From JASGTU01 sp963821815 (lineage in GTDB: Bacteria > Chloroflexota > Anaerolineae > Caldilineales > Caldilineaceae), in contig CAWGFG010000006.1 in assembly GCA_963821815.1 (NCBI GenBank), forward strand, positions 62,001-126,000: a DNA stretch of 64,000 nucleotides, given 5' to 3'. Shown one piece after another: positions 44,377 through 54,814 of this stretch. A program made the translations under genes and the position numbers. The notes below the pieces were generated by a model, which searched no databases, was not told the DNA's origin, and saw only the letters and a program-made list of their open reading frames with translations. How positions within the stretch are numbered: position 1 is the stretch's first letter; every line of letters starts with the position of its first letter.

Positions 44377-45426
44377 CTACGGTTCCGTGACGATTGCGTC
44401 AGTTGTTTTCGACGATGAGGATGTGTCTTCACGATCCGAGTCTTCATCAGAAAAGTCGTCTTCGTCATCGTCGTCATCACGGAAACTGGCTGTTGTTCGT
44501 AGCGCCTTTGCTGCCAGTTTGGCTTTCTCGTCTTCTTCTCGCTGCATCTCGCGGTACACGCGATTGATGCCGGACTTGATCTGACTTTCGGTCTTGGCTT
44601 TGCGGTCAGCAGGGATCGGGAACCATTGCGCCATCTCAGCGACCAAGCCGCTTTTCGTTTCGTTTTTATTTTTACCTTGCAAGTAGTAATCGCGGACACG
44701 TTTGCGCATGAAGCGGATATACTCCTCCACACGATAGGTGGCTTCCACATCACAGACAGGTCCATGTCCGGGCACAAGTGCTACCGCATCAAGACCGCGA
44801 ATCAAGTTTAGAGCAGCCAGCCACTGAAGCGAATCGCCTTGCGCCATATACGGATGCTGGTCAACCGACAGGATATCGCCCACGAAACAGATACGCTCTT
44901 TTGGCAGCCAGATCAGGCTCGTTGCCGGTGTATGACCGCCTACAAAGATGAGTTCGATCTTTCGATTTCCAAATAGGAGCAATGCCCGGTCCGTGAATGT
45001 AAGGTCCGGCGGAATAATTTCGATGTCGGTGAGCTGGTCTTGAATTTCAGGTTCGCGCCGAAAACTGTTGCGAATACGCTCTTTGAAATTTTCAGTGTAG
45101 CCAGACATCTCCTTGTGCGCTCGTTCATGGGCAATGACTGTACAAGGCATGAAGTACTGATTGCCTAGCGCATGACCGCGATGATGGTCCGTGTTTATGA
45201 GATAGAGGAATGGTACTCCTGGGAACTCCTCCTCGACTTGCGTTCGCCAGTCAAGTGCCTGTCGGGGAATGAGCGGCGTATCTACCAAAATGATACCCTC
45301 CCCGGTAGAGATAGCTCCTGGCGTGCAACCGCGGTAGTGACTGTTGACAAACACACCAGGTGCGAGTTCTTCTCGCATGCCCAATTCCAAGTCTTCCGTT
45401 ACCTGAGATGGTTTACGCCTAGCCAT
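44377..45426 (-). CDS. Metallo-beta-lactamase-fold hydrolase, variant metal site
   Basis: MBL-fold protein of 349 aa. The first metal motif, usually HxHxDH, reads NTDHHRGHALG, so the first histidine is Asp and the catalytic Asp is Gly. The remaining ligands look intact: FVGGHTPAT, CFVGDIL and LVPGHGPVCD. The C-terminal third is helical and ends in a tail of about 35 residues with runs of D, E and S. Such hydrolases act on small thioesters, lactones or nucleic acids; activity here is uncertain. The frame starts at 45447, but GAGGAGG lies six bases before ATG 45426, which I take as start. Confidence 0.82.
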   Translation of the reverse strand: MARRKPSQVTEDLELGMREELAPGVFVNSHYRGCTPGAISTGEGIILVDTPLIPRQALDWRTQVEEEFPGVPFLYLINTDHHRGHALGNQYFMPCTVIAHERAHKEMSGYTENFKERIRNSFRREPEIQDQLTDIEIIPPDLTFTDRALLLFGNRKIELIFVGGHTPATSLIWLPKERICFVGDILSVDQHPYMAQGDSLQWLAALNLIRGLDAVALVPGHGPVCDVEATYRVEEYIRFMRKRVRDYYLQGKNKNETKSGLVAEMAQWFPIPADRKAKTESQIKSGINRVYREMQREEDEKAKLAAKALRTTASFRDDDDDEDDFSDEDSDREDTSSSSKTTDAIVTEP

Positions 45427-45844
45427 TGTTTCCTCCTCGACTGTCATGCCTCGTGTGCCAAAGTAAGCACAGTATAGTTGCTATGTGTGCTGAGGGCAAA
45501 ATAGTGTATATTATGTAAAGATAGGTAACGTGCTGACGAAGGAGATCACCTCATTTTAGTTGTCTGGATATGACAAAAGGGCATAAATGTGAGGCATGAA
45601 TGTAAGGCGCGTAGGTTTGAACAGTCAATAGTGTGGGTGATCATCTAGTTCGGACAAGTGGAATGCCAACGGAAATCGTCTATGCGATTACTTGAATACG
45701 GCTCGCATGTAAATGTGGCGACGGTGCACCGCCACCTGCTATAATCGTAACGTGCTACGCTCCGGCATCGGACTAGCACGGTTGGTTTTGCATTTATCTC
45801 ATCTCCAAATCCGCCTTTGAATCCTTGGCGAAAGGAGTCGCTGC
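45427..45844. other. Intergenic region upstream of the glycolysis cluster
   Basis: No gene in 418 bases. It holds the extended -10 promoter at 45737. AT-rich patches near 45500-45520 could serve the divergent MBL-fold gene, but no clear -35/-10 pair is seen. Confidence 0.5.
45737..45745 (+). promoter_or_regulatory. Extended -10 promoter of the phosphofructokinase gene
   Basis: TG-C-TATAAT at 45737-45745, without a good -35. It predicts a leader of about 93 bases before ATG 45845. Confidence 0.5.
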
Positions 45845-48076
45845 ATGATGATAGAAAAGAAGAAGCTTGCCGTTATGACGAGCGGCGGTGATGCACCGGG
45901 AATGAACGCTGCATTACGCGCCGTAGTCCGTGCCGGTTTGCACAAGGGCGCTGACGTGTTCGCCATCTACGAAGGGTATAGCGGCATGATTGCTGGTGGC
46001 GATCAGATTCAGCCCATGACATGGAACTCCGTCGGCGGCATCTTGCAGAAGGGCGGCACCATAATCGGCACCGCTCGGTGCTCCCGATTCGAAACGCGCG
46101 AAGGTCGCAAGGAAGCTGTACGCAATCTACTCGTTCGCGACATCGATGCGCTCGTCGTCATCGGCGGCGACGGCAGTTTAACCGGCGCAAACTTCTTGCA
46201 GCAGGAATGGTCTGATCTCGGCAACGAACTCGTGGCGGAAGGCGCAATTACTGCCGAGCATTTCGAAGGTCATCAGCATCTCGCAATCGCCGGTTTGGTC
46301 GGTTCTATCGATAACGATATGTATGGGACGGATATGACCATTGGCGCCGACACAGCATTGCATCGCATTACGGACGCTATCGACGCGATAACCAGCACAG
46401 CAGCCAGCCATCAGCGAGCTTTCGTTGTAGAAGTGATGGGCAGGCGCTGCGGCTACCTAGCCGTCATGGGCGCCATCGCAACCGGTGCAGAGTATGTGCT
46501 AATACCAGAAAACCCGCCGGAACACGAGGACTGGGAAGCTCGCATGTGTGCCACGCTTCGACATGGCGTAACGATGGGGCGGCGTGACAACATTGTCATC
46601 ATTGCAGAAGGCGCCCAGGACCGAAAGGGCAATCCCATTTCGTCGGAGTATGTGCGTCAAGTGCTTGCTGACGGACTGGGCGAGGACGTGCGTATTACCG
46701 TGCTGGGTCACGTACAGCGTGGAGGCTCTCCGACCGCGTACGATCGCAACCTGAGCACCATTATGGGCGTGGAAGCGGTGGATGCTGTTCTGACCGCTAC
46801 GCCCGAGGACGAATCGGTTCTCATCGCCATACGCAACAACGAGATTGTCCGCTTGCCGCTGATGGAATGCGTGGAGAAGACGCATGAGATCAACCAAGCG
46901 CTTAGAAATTGCGACTATGATAGGGCGATGGAATTGCGCGGTCATGGTTTCCAGAGCGCGTTCAACATTCTGCGCACATTGACCCGAGCCTTGCCGCATG
47001 ACCCGGAACCAGGTCAGCGTCGTTTACGAATTGCAGTCATGAATGCCAGCGGTCCTGCGCCAGGGATGAATGCGGCTACGCGGGCTGCTGTGCGTCTAGC
47101 CGGGGATCACGGACACATCATACTCGGTGTGCGCAGGGGCTTCCGCGGGCTGATCAACAATGACCTGTTCGAGATGCAGTGGATGGGTGTGAGCGGTTGG
47201 GCGCCAAAAGGCGGCTCGGATTTGGGCACAAGTCGTAAGGTGCCCTCTGGCAGCGATTTCTACTCGATTGCACGGACGCTGGAAGAGAATCAGGTGGACG
47301 CCTTGCTCATCATCGGCGGATCCCGCGGTTACCTGAGCGCCGAATTGCTGCAGAAGGAGCGGGATAACTTTCCTTCGTTCAACATTCCAATCGTATGCGT
47401 GCCTGCAACCATCAACAACAATTTGCCGTATGCCGATCACACTATCGGCGCCGATACAGCGCTCAACTCCATCACCGACGTGGTCGATAAGATCAAGCAA
47501 TCGGCTGTTGCATCGAATCGGTGTTTCGTGGTGGAGGTAATGGGTCGCTATTGCGGCTACCTTGCTCTGATGGGTGCGCTGGCTACTGGTGCTGAACGCG
47601 TCTATCTTCACGAAGAAGGGGTGCGTCTCATCGACCTAGAGCACGATATTAAGCAGCTAATCCACGGCTTCACACATGGAAAACGCCTGGGCCTTATGAT
47701 CCGAAATGAGAATGCGAATCCGCTGTATACAACGCAGTTCCTGGCAGCGCTCTTCGAGGAGGAAGGCGGCGAACTCTTCGACGTCCGCATCTCTGTGCTC
47801 GGTCATCTGCAACAGGGCGGCGATCCTTCGCCGTTTGATCGCATACTGGCTGTTCGCCTCGTCAATAAGGCAGTTGACTACATCGAAGCATGGCAAGCGT
47901 CGGAGGATGACGAAGACGCGAATGTGTGTTGTGGATATCAGAGCGGCGAACTACGCATAACGCCAATCGAAGTCGCTATGAAGGCCATGGATCGAGAATA
48001 TCTTCGTCCCAAGAAACAGTGGTGGATGGACTTGCGTCCTATCGCCCGCATGCTAGCCATGCCGGATCCTAGTTAA
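45845..48076 (+). CDS. 6-phosphofructokinase, tandem two-domain form (ATP type)
   Basis: Glycolytic enzyme phosphorylating fructose 6-phosphate, 743 aa: two fused PFK domains as in fungal and animal enzymes (bacterial PfkA has 320). The N-half (to about 380) is catalytic: GGDGS at 107-111 with Gly110 as in ATP-dependent enzymes, and SIDND with catalytic D156. The C-half (about 395-730) repeats the fold (VMNASGPAPGMNAATRAA), but GGDGS is GGSRG (491-495) and the catalytic Asp is Asn (PATINNN, N524). It is probably a regulatory or structural half. AAAGGAG precedes the ATG. A PPi-type PFK and an aldolase follow. Confidence 0.92.
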   Translation: MMIEKKKLAVMTSGGDAPGMNAALRAVVRAGLHKGADVFAIYEGYSGMIAGGDQIQPMTWNSVGGILQKGGTIIGTARCSRFETREGRKEAVRNLLVRDIDALVVIGGDGSLTGANFLQQEWSDLGNELVAEGAITAEHFEGHQHLAIAGLVGSIDNDMYGTDMTIGADTALHRITDAIDAITSTAASHQRAFVVEVMGRRCGYLAVMGAIATGAEYVLIPENPPEHEDWEARMCATLRHGVTMGRRDNIVIIAEGAQDRKGNPISSEYVRQVLADGLGEDVRITVLGHVQRGGSPTAYDRNLSTIMGVEAVDAVLTATPEDESVLIAIRNNEIVRLPLMECVEKTHEINQALRNCDYDRAMELRGHGFQSAFNILRTLTRALPHDPEPGQRRLRIAVMNASGPAPGMNAATRAAVRLAGDHGHIILGVRRGFRGLINNDLFEMQWMGVSGWAPKGGSDLGTSRKVPSGSDFYSIARTLEENQVDALLIIGGSRGYLSAELLQKERDNFPSFNIPIVCVPATINNNLPYADHTIGADTALNSITDVVDKIKQSAVASNRCFVVEVMGRYCGYLALMGALATGAERVYLHEEGVRLIDLEHDIKQLIHGFTHGKRLGLMIRNENANPLYTTQFLAALFEEEGGELFDVRISVLGHLQQGGDPSPFDRILAVRLVNKAVDYIEAWQASEDDEDANVCCGYQSGELRITPIEVAMKAMDREYLRPKKQWWMDLRPIARMLAMPDPS

Positions 48077-48421
48077 ATGGCCGTGCGGTAGTCTGCCGTG
48101 GTCGTTATTCGCACGTATTTCATGGTCAACTCAACTTGAATGCAGGGCCTGTAATTTTCGGGTCTGTTGTGCTTTGTGGGGTATAATTGCAGAGATATGA
48201 GTACCGTGTGGATTCGGCGCGCGTTTAGATGCAGTTGGATACTTGATGTATTTTTAGGTTCCAACGTCGAGCCAGATTGCACGCTATTTGACCCTAACAC
48301 TCGAGTATAATCCGCAATTTTCGCACACCCTGTCCAACGACGGCATGGGACCGTAAGTATCCGGGCAGTGTTGCCTGGTTGTCCACGTAACACCGAACCG
48401 AAGAAGCAAAGGAGTCATCAT
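48077..48421. other. Intergenic region between the two phosphofructokinase genes
   Basis: No gene in 345 bases. TATAAT hexamers at 48182-48187 and 48306-48311 lack well-spaced -35 boxes. A separate promoter for the PPi-type gene is possible but not secure. Confidence 0.45.
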
Positions 48422-49588
48422 ATGAGAATAGGTATTCTTACTGGCGGCGGTGACGTCCCGGGACTAAACCCGTGCATCAAGGCTGTTGTGTATCGAGCCA
48501 TGGACGAAGGGCATGAGGTAGTTGGTATTCGTCGCGGTTGGGGCGGTCTGCTGGAGTTGAATCGCGACGATCCCGAAAGTGTCGAACTCAACACGATGAA
48601 GCTGGATAAGCAGATCGTACGCAAGATTGACCGCACCGGCGGTACCTTCTTGCATACAAGTCGTACGCGGCCCAGCAAAGTCAAACCCTCGGCAGTGCCG
48701 GAGTTCCTAAAGGATCCCGAGCATCCAGAGGCTGAAGAGGCTGACGATCGTCTGCGCGATTTCACGCCGCATGTGTTGGAAAATTTGGAGTTCCTTGGCA
48801 TCGATCGCCTGATTCCGATCGGCGGTGATGACACCCTAAGCTACGGCGAACGCCTGCACAGCGAAGGCTTTCCGGTCGTGGCAATTCCCAAGACCATGGA
48901 CAACGATGTATACGGCACCGATTACTGTATTGGTTTCAGCACCGCCGTGACTCGCAGCGTACAGTTTATTCATCAGTTACGCACGAGCACCGGCTCACAT
49001 GAGCGTATTGCCGTAATCGAATTATTTGGCCGCAACAGTGGTGAGACAAGCTTGATCAGCTCTTATTTAGCGGGAGTCGACCGCGCATTGATTTCCGAGG
49101 TTCCGTTCGATCCGGAAAAGCTGGCTGAGCTTGTTATGCGCGATAAGAACTCGAACCCGAGCAACTACGCCATGGTCACTATCAGCGAAGGCGCCCATAT
49201 GGTTGGCGGTAAAGTTGTTCAGTATGGCGAGGCCGACGCATTTGGTCATCTTAAGCTAGGCGGCATCGGTGAGATCACGGGCCAAGCGCTGAAGGAACTG
49301 ACCGGACAAAACATTATCAACCAGACGGTCTCGTATCTTATGCGCTCCGGTGCACCCGATGCACTGGATCTGATGGTTGCTGTAAACTATGCTATCTTGG
49401 CGGTGGACTTGATTGCGTCAGGCGCCAGCGGACGCATGGTTGCCTTGCGCGACGGTACGTACACGCATATTCCTATGAGTACTGTTACTAGTGGCGTCAA
49501 GCGCGTCGACGTCGACGAACTGTACGACGTTAAAGAATATCTGCCCAAGGTGCGCCACGTCGTTGGCAAGCCAATGTTCCTCTACTAA
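48422..49588 (+). CDS. Phosphofructokinase, pyrophosphate-dependent type
   Basis: PFK-family enzyme of 388 aa. The two positions that separate donors are both of the PPi type: GGDDT at 134-138 (Asp137 where ATP enzymes have Gly) and PKTMDND with K157 (Gly in ATP enzymes); catalytic Asp is D160. It should interconvert fructose 6-phosphate and fructose 1,6-bisphosphate with PPi/Pi, reversibly; donor choice is inferred from these residues. An insert near residues 75-120 is typical of the long clade. The frame is open from 48368, but ATG 48422 has AAAGGAG seven bases upstream and starts at the fold (MRIGILTGGG). Confidence 0.93.
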   Translation: MRIGILTGGGDVPGLNPCIKAVVYRAMDEGHEVVGIRRGWGGLLELNRDDPESVELNTMKLDKQIVRKIDRTGGTFLHTSRTRPSKVKPSAVPEFLKDPEHPEAEEADDRLRDFTPHVLENLEFLGIDRLIPIGGDDTLSYGERLHSEGFPVVAIPKTMDNDVYGTDYCIGFSTAVTRSVQFIHQLRTSTGSHERIAVIELFGRNSGETSLISSYLAGVDRALISEVPFDPEKLAELVMRDKNSNPSNYAMVTISEGAHMVGGKVVQYGEADAFGHLKLGGIGEITGQALKELTGQNIINQTVSYLMRSGAPDALDLMVAVNYAILAVDLIASGASGRMVALRDGTYTHIPMSTVTSGVKRVDVDELYDVKEYLPKVRHVVGKPMFLY

Positions 49589-49642
49589 ACTGTAATCTTG
49601 TGGGTTGTGCGCCCACATTTATAGAGATGAAGGAAACCAAAA

Positions 49643-51055
<1,413 letters not shown>

Positions 51056-51098
51056 GCCTCAACAGTACGGTCCTACTCTCGTACTGAAAATGTGAAGC

Positions 51099-51134
51099 AA
51101 AAGCCCGTGGCATCCACTATGCCACGGGCTTTTT
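51099..51134 (+). terminator. Rho-independent terminator of the glycolysis cluster
   Basis: A 15-bp stem (51099-51113 with 51119-51133, core AGCCCGTGGCAT) with a 5-nt loop and a TTTTT tract. It lies 44 bases after the aldolase stop. Confidence 0.92.
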
Positions 51135-51290
51135 GTTGCTTTTGCAACCACCCTTATACGCGTTTAGTACCTGTTATACCGCATCGGTGATTCAACCAGT
51201 AAAGGTAAAGCCACAACCTTCGCAGCACTGACTGGACAAGAAACAGCCAATCATTCGAATGTTTGCCTGTTTTCATAGTGTCACATTTGC

Positions 51291-51794
51291 CTATTCGACC
51301 TGTAGTGGCGGTCCTACTAACTCCATCCCATGCGCTCGCCATAGCTCCGGGTCTTGCGGTGGCATGGCATCTTCCTTGGTGACTTCACGAAAGAACGCTT
51401 CCATATCTCCCGCGGGCATGAATGCAATTAGCATCCTGCCGCGATCACTTCCTACATAGGCCCAGACATGAGGTACCTGACGCGGCGCCAGCAAGGAATC
51501 TCCTGGGTGCAACGATATCCTTTCTTGGCCGACCTCGACGATGAACTCACCTTCGAGTGCATAGAACCATTCATCCTGTTCGTAGTGGAGATGGCGCGCC
51601 GGACCGCCTTTTGCGGCGAAGCTATTCTCAATAATGAGCGTTCCACTGCTGTCGGGCGGAATCGACTTGAAGCTGATGACGCTAATACCCAAACCACGAT
51701 GCTCGCCATAGCAATCCTCGCCCGCGGCGATCCGTAGTATGGTTGGAGGACCAACTTGATTTGGTGCTGCTTGTTGCATGGCAACTACTTCCAT
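51291..51794 (-). CDS. Cupin domain protein
   Basis: Small beta-barrel protein of 167 aa. Cupin motif 1 is HLHYEQDEWFYALEGEF, giving the metal ligands H, H, E; motif 2 is PGDSLLAPRQVPHVW with the last H. The final 40 residues (FMPAGDMEAFFREV) are typical of a cupin-2 group that binds metals and small organic molecules. Enzymatic or sensing role is unknown. ATG 51794 or ATG 51779 (five codons later) could start; neither has a strong ribosome binding site. The gene is convergent with the aldolase. Confidence 0.85.
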   Translation of the reverse strand: MEVVAMQQAAPNQVGPPTILRIAAGEDCYGEHRGLGISVISFKSIPPDSSGTLIIENSFAAKGGPARHLHYEQDEWFYALEGEFIVEVGQERISLHPGDSLLAPRQVPHVWAYVGSDRGRMLIAFMPAGDMEAFFREVTKEDAMPPQDPELWRAHGMELVGPPLQVE

Positions 51795-51841
51795 TTACTA
51801 TGCGCCCGAACGCGAAGCCCAATGCCTTGCTCACGTGGACT

Positions 51842-52273
51842 CTAGATAAGCATGGGAATGATACGCTTGGTGCTAAGCGCGTATCCTGCATATTCTGGAT
51901 AGCAGGCAGACAAAGACTGCTCTTCGACAATGATGCGAACGGCAACGACGCCGGTGACGATCACGCCAATGGCAATGTTTATCGGTGATAGATGACTCAA
52001 GATGCCTGACCATATCAGGAGCAGGGCCGAGGTATACATGGGATGACGTATGTACTTGTAAGGACCTTTCGCTAGCAACTGACCCTTTTTGGCTTCCGCG
52101 TGGATACTAAACTGATCCGGCTGAAAAACACTCCGAGCCCAAATACTTAGGGCAATCGCACCCAGCTGGACCGCTATGACGAAGGGTGACAAAGAAAGCA
52201 GGTTATCGGAAAGCAACAGATATACTAGTGCGACAACAACAATTAGCGGAGCAAACCTCGAAATGACTTTCAT
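51842..52273 (-). CDS. Isoprenylcysteine carboxyl methyltransferase-like membrane protein
   Basis: Integral membrane protein of 143 aa with about four helices of the ICMT/PEMT family. The SAM-binding core is GPYKYIRHPMYTSALLL near the middle, followed by RIIVEEQSL and YPEYAGYALSTKRIIP. Bacterial members methylate lipids or small hydrophobic substrates; the substrate here is unknown. The frame extends to a GTG at 52318, which lies directly after a terminator-like T-run. I prefer ATG 52273, preceded by AAGGA, where the first helix begins. Confidence 0.78.
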   Translation of the reverse strand: MKVISRFAPLIVVVALVYLLLSDNLLSLSPFVIAVQLGAIALSIWARSVFQPDQFSIHAEAKKGQLLAKGPYKYIRHPMYTSALLLIWSGILSHLSPINIAIGVIVTGVVAVRIIVEEQSLSACYPEYAGYALSTKRIIPMLI

Positions 52274-52318
52274 CTCGCAGGAGTTCCTTTCGCTGCCACC
52301 TTTCCATGGTGGGGACAC

Positions 52319-52345
52319 AAAAAACCGCCGACGTGCTGTCAGCGG
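52319..52345 (-). terminator. Minus-strand terminator or attenuator before the ICMT-like gene
   Basis: On the minus strand CCGCTGAC-AGCAC-GTCGGCGG (8-bp stem with one G-T pair) is followed by six T. It lies 46 bases before the ICMT-like ATG and 440 bases beyond the glycerate kinase stop. It may end that transcript or act as attenuator. Confidence 0.65.
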
Positions 52346-52787
52346 CTCCTGTAACGGTCACGGTGTTGTCTCCGCAGCAAGTGGTATACGAACACATTCA
52401 TACCAGTTGCCAAACTTTACATATCCGTATGTATCGAACAATAGGCGGCATAATATTCTATGTCGCCTACAAAGTCAATATCGAAAAAAGTGCATGTGGA
52501 ACAGCCGTATAGCCATCCAAGCGGCTGAACAACGCCCGTTAGCGCACCTACTCGGGGATTGAATTAGGACTATCATGGATGTACGTGGCTGAATGCCAGC
52601 AAAGGTGGCCAATCACACGAATGAACTCTGCTTCTATAAGCTCTTAGGTTGTTCCACCGGCCACAAATGTGGTTCGCGTATCACTGATTGGACGGTGATG
52701 TTTGTCGACGACGCAATGCTGCCTTGCACGACTGGCCGATGATATCAGTGTTTTAGTGGCAGCTGTGCGACTCGTGACCGCGCATTC
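52346..52787. other. Intergenic stretch downstream of glycerate kinase
   Basis: About 440 bases with no supported gene on either strand. Short open frames read through it, but without ribosome binding sites or recognisable families. I find no tRNA. Confidence 0.5.
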
Positions 52788-54143
52788 CTAGTCGACAAAC
52801 ACGAAAACGATGTCGTTCACGTTCGTTTGCGTTGGACCGGTGAGCAGTAGGTCGTTAACCTCCGCCAAATATGGATATGCGTTGTGCCCACGCAGGTACT
52901 CCTCGGCATCCAAGCCTTTGGCTTTCCCGCGTGCTACCGTTGAACCATCGCCGATTCCACCTGCGCTGTCTGTGGGACCATCTGTGCCGTCCGTAGCCAG
53001 CGAGACGACTACCATCCTATCGTCGCCTTGCAATGAGATGCCGGCAGACAGCGCCAGTTCCTGATTGCGGCCTCCCTTGCCGGCACTATCGCCCAGGGTA
53101 ACGGTCGTCTCTCCGCCTAGGATGAGACAGGCTGGTGCAGCTATCGGTTCATTGAACACTTCGATTTCGCGCCCGAGACCCACAACCGCCTTGGCGACTT
53201 GGCTTGCTTCGCCTTCCAGGTACGTTGTGAGCAGTGAAGCATGATAGCCAAGCGATTCCGCCATTTCCTTGGCCTGCAGCGCCGCCATGCGGTTGTCGGC
53301 TACGACAATAGTTTGACTGGTTTCAAAAACCGGATCGTCCGCCTTGGGCGTGTCCGGCAGCTCATGATTCAGACCAGCCTGCAGTCGCTCCAGGACAGGC
53401 TGTGGCAACTGGTCCTTAATGCCAAAACGGCGCACTATATCCCATGCATCCTGCCAAGTGGTTTGATCTGGTACAGTTGGCCCGCTTGCGATGACGTCTA
53501 GCGGGCTGCCGATTACGTCGCTAAGCGCTAATGTGATCAGCGTGGCTGGCGCAACCGCCCGCGCCAGTTGACCGCCCTTTACTGCGCTCATGTGCTTGCG
53601 CAGGCAATTCATTTCGTTGATGGTGGCGCCGCATGACAGCAAGGCATCGGTCATGCCCTGGATATCCTCAAGGGTAAGACCTGCCGCAGGTGCGACCAGC
53701 AGCGCGCTACCACCACCAGATAACAATGCGATAATCAGATCATCCTGAGTGGCGGACTCCGCAACCTGGAGGATTCGGTTTCCGGCTTCAACGCCGGCTT
53801 CATTCGGCCTTGGATGCTCCGCCTCTTCTACTGATACAATCTGTGTGGGACCGCCGTGTCCTGTCTTGGTGACCACCAGACCCGAAGCGATGCGGTCGCC
53901 GAGCACTTCTTCTACAGCGGCTGCCATTGGCGCCGCCGCCTTGCCTGCCCCGACAACGAAGACGCGCTTGAAACCGTCTAGATCGTAGCTGCGTTCGCCC
54001 ACGTGTAGGGTGCTTCCCTCAAGTTTGAGAAATCGTTTCGTTGCCGCCAGTGGGTCGACGGCATATAAAGCCTCCTGAAGCACCTGTTGGATTTTACCGC
54101 GACGCTCTGGGTCAGATTGAAGGAACGATGGGTCAAACGTCAT
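52788..54143 (-). CDS. Glycerate 2-kinase (MOFRL family)
   Basis: Kinase of 451 aa converting D-glycerate to 2-phosphoglycerate. The N-terminal DUF4147 domain has FVVGAGKAAAPMAAAVEE, LLSGGGSALL (nucleotide/phosphate loop) and LRKHMSAVKGGQLA with the conserved lysines, then LSDVIGSPLDVIASGP. The C-terminal MOFRL domain has LGGETTVTL, GGRNQELALSAG and ATDGTDGPTDSAGG. Older annotations call this family hydroxypyruvate reductase. It would feed glycerate into lower glycolysis, in line with the Hyi-like gene at 9277. It stands alone on the minus strand. Confidence 0.9.
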   Translation of the reverse strand: MTFDPSFLQSDPERRGKIQQVLQEALYAVDPLAATKRFLKLEGSTLHVGERSYDLDGFKRVFVVGAGKAAAPMAAAVEEVLGDRIASGLVVTKTGHGGPTQIVSVEEAEHPRPNEAGVEAGNRILQVAESATQDDLIIALLSGGGSALLVAPAAGLTLEDIQGMTDALLSCGATINEMNCLRKHMSAVKGGQLARAVAPATLITLALSDVIGSPLDVIASGPTVPDQTTWQDAWDIVRRFGIKDQLPQPVLERLQAGLNHELPDTPKADDPVFETSQTIVVADNRMAALQAKEMAESLGYHASLLTTYLEGEASQVAKAVVGLGREIEVFNEPIAAPACLILGGETTVTLGDSAGKGGRNQELALSAGISLQGDDRMVVVSLATDGTDGPTDSAGGIGDGSTVARGKAKGLDAEEYLRGHNAYPYLAEVNDLLLTGPTQTNVNDIVFVFVD

Positions 54144-54220
54144 TGTAAGTCCGCCTATTCAAGTATTGTCTTTGGATCTAGATGGAAGCAGCTAGCGTAT
54201 ACTCTCCCGTCGGTTAGTGC

Positions 54221-54517
54221 CTATTCGACGATGACGATACAGTTTTGGCTGCCCATTTCGCTGGGCTCATATTCGTCTGCTGCGTCATCGTTGAACCATT
54301 CATCTTCTTCGGTGCAGTAACGAAACGCATAGCGACCGGGTTTAAGCATCACCGATACACTCCGCGTACCATTTCTGCGCCTCACAAGCTGCGTTCCAGA
54401 AGGATTCCAGTCGTTGAAATCGCCGGCTACATAGACACGACCCTGTTCAGGATCGTGCAAGATAACGAAGGTAACTTTTGTTTCTTTTGCGCCTTTAGCC
54501 TTCTGCCGCTTGAGCAT
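54221..54517 (-). CDS. CBM48 (glycogen-binding, isoamylase N-terminal-like) protein
   Basis: Small protein of 98 aa made of one early-set immunoglobulin-like domain. GRVYVAGDFNDWNP followed by LKPGRYAFRYCTEEDEWFND is the pattern of the AMPK beta/CBM48 glycogen-binding module. No catalytic domain is attached. It may bind alpha-glucans or act as a small adaptor; function is unknown. The start ATG has AGGGGGA seven bases upstream, supporting a real gene. About 300 bases without a gene separate it from the MscS stop. Confidence 0.8.
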   Translation of the reverse strand: MLKRQKAKGAKETKVTFVILHDPEQGRVYVAGDFNDWNPSGTQLVRRRNGTRSVSVMLKPGRYAFRYCTEEDEWFNDDAADEYEPSEMGSQNCIVIVE

Positions 54518-54814
54518 AATGTCCCCCTACTATTCATTTCCGCATCATTCAGGTTGCAGAAGTTTGTCCATACTGCGCGTTGGGCCCCATCGTATTGGCC
54601 GAATTCAACAACTAAGCAGTCGACCAATAGCTTCACCGTTCGAGATGATAGCATGTTTCGATGAATTTGCAAGAGAGGAGGAGAATCAAAGCGCATGCCT
54701 AACTTTCGGGCAACCGTGGTGCGGCTTACCCTGAGACAGTGCTAGCAAAATCAAACCACCAAATCTTCAAGTATGGAGATATGAAATTTTCCGCACGCCG
54801 CCATGCCAGGAGTG

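Noticed and set aside
48306..48311. TATAAT before the PPi-type PFK as a full promoter
   Set aside because: The nearest TTGACC is only 12 bases away, too close for a sigma70 pair.
52176..52562. 128-codon plus-strand frame across the ICMT-like start and the gap after it
   Set aside because: It overlaps the ICMT-like gene and a terminator hairpin, has no family and no ribosome binding site.
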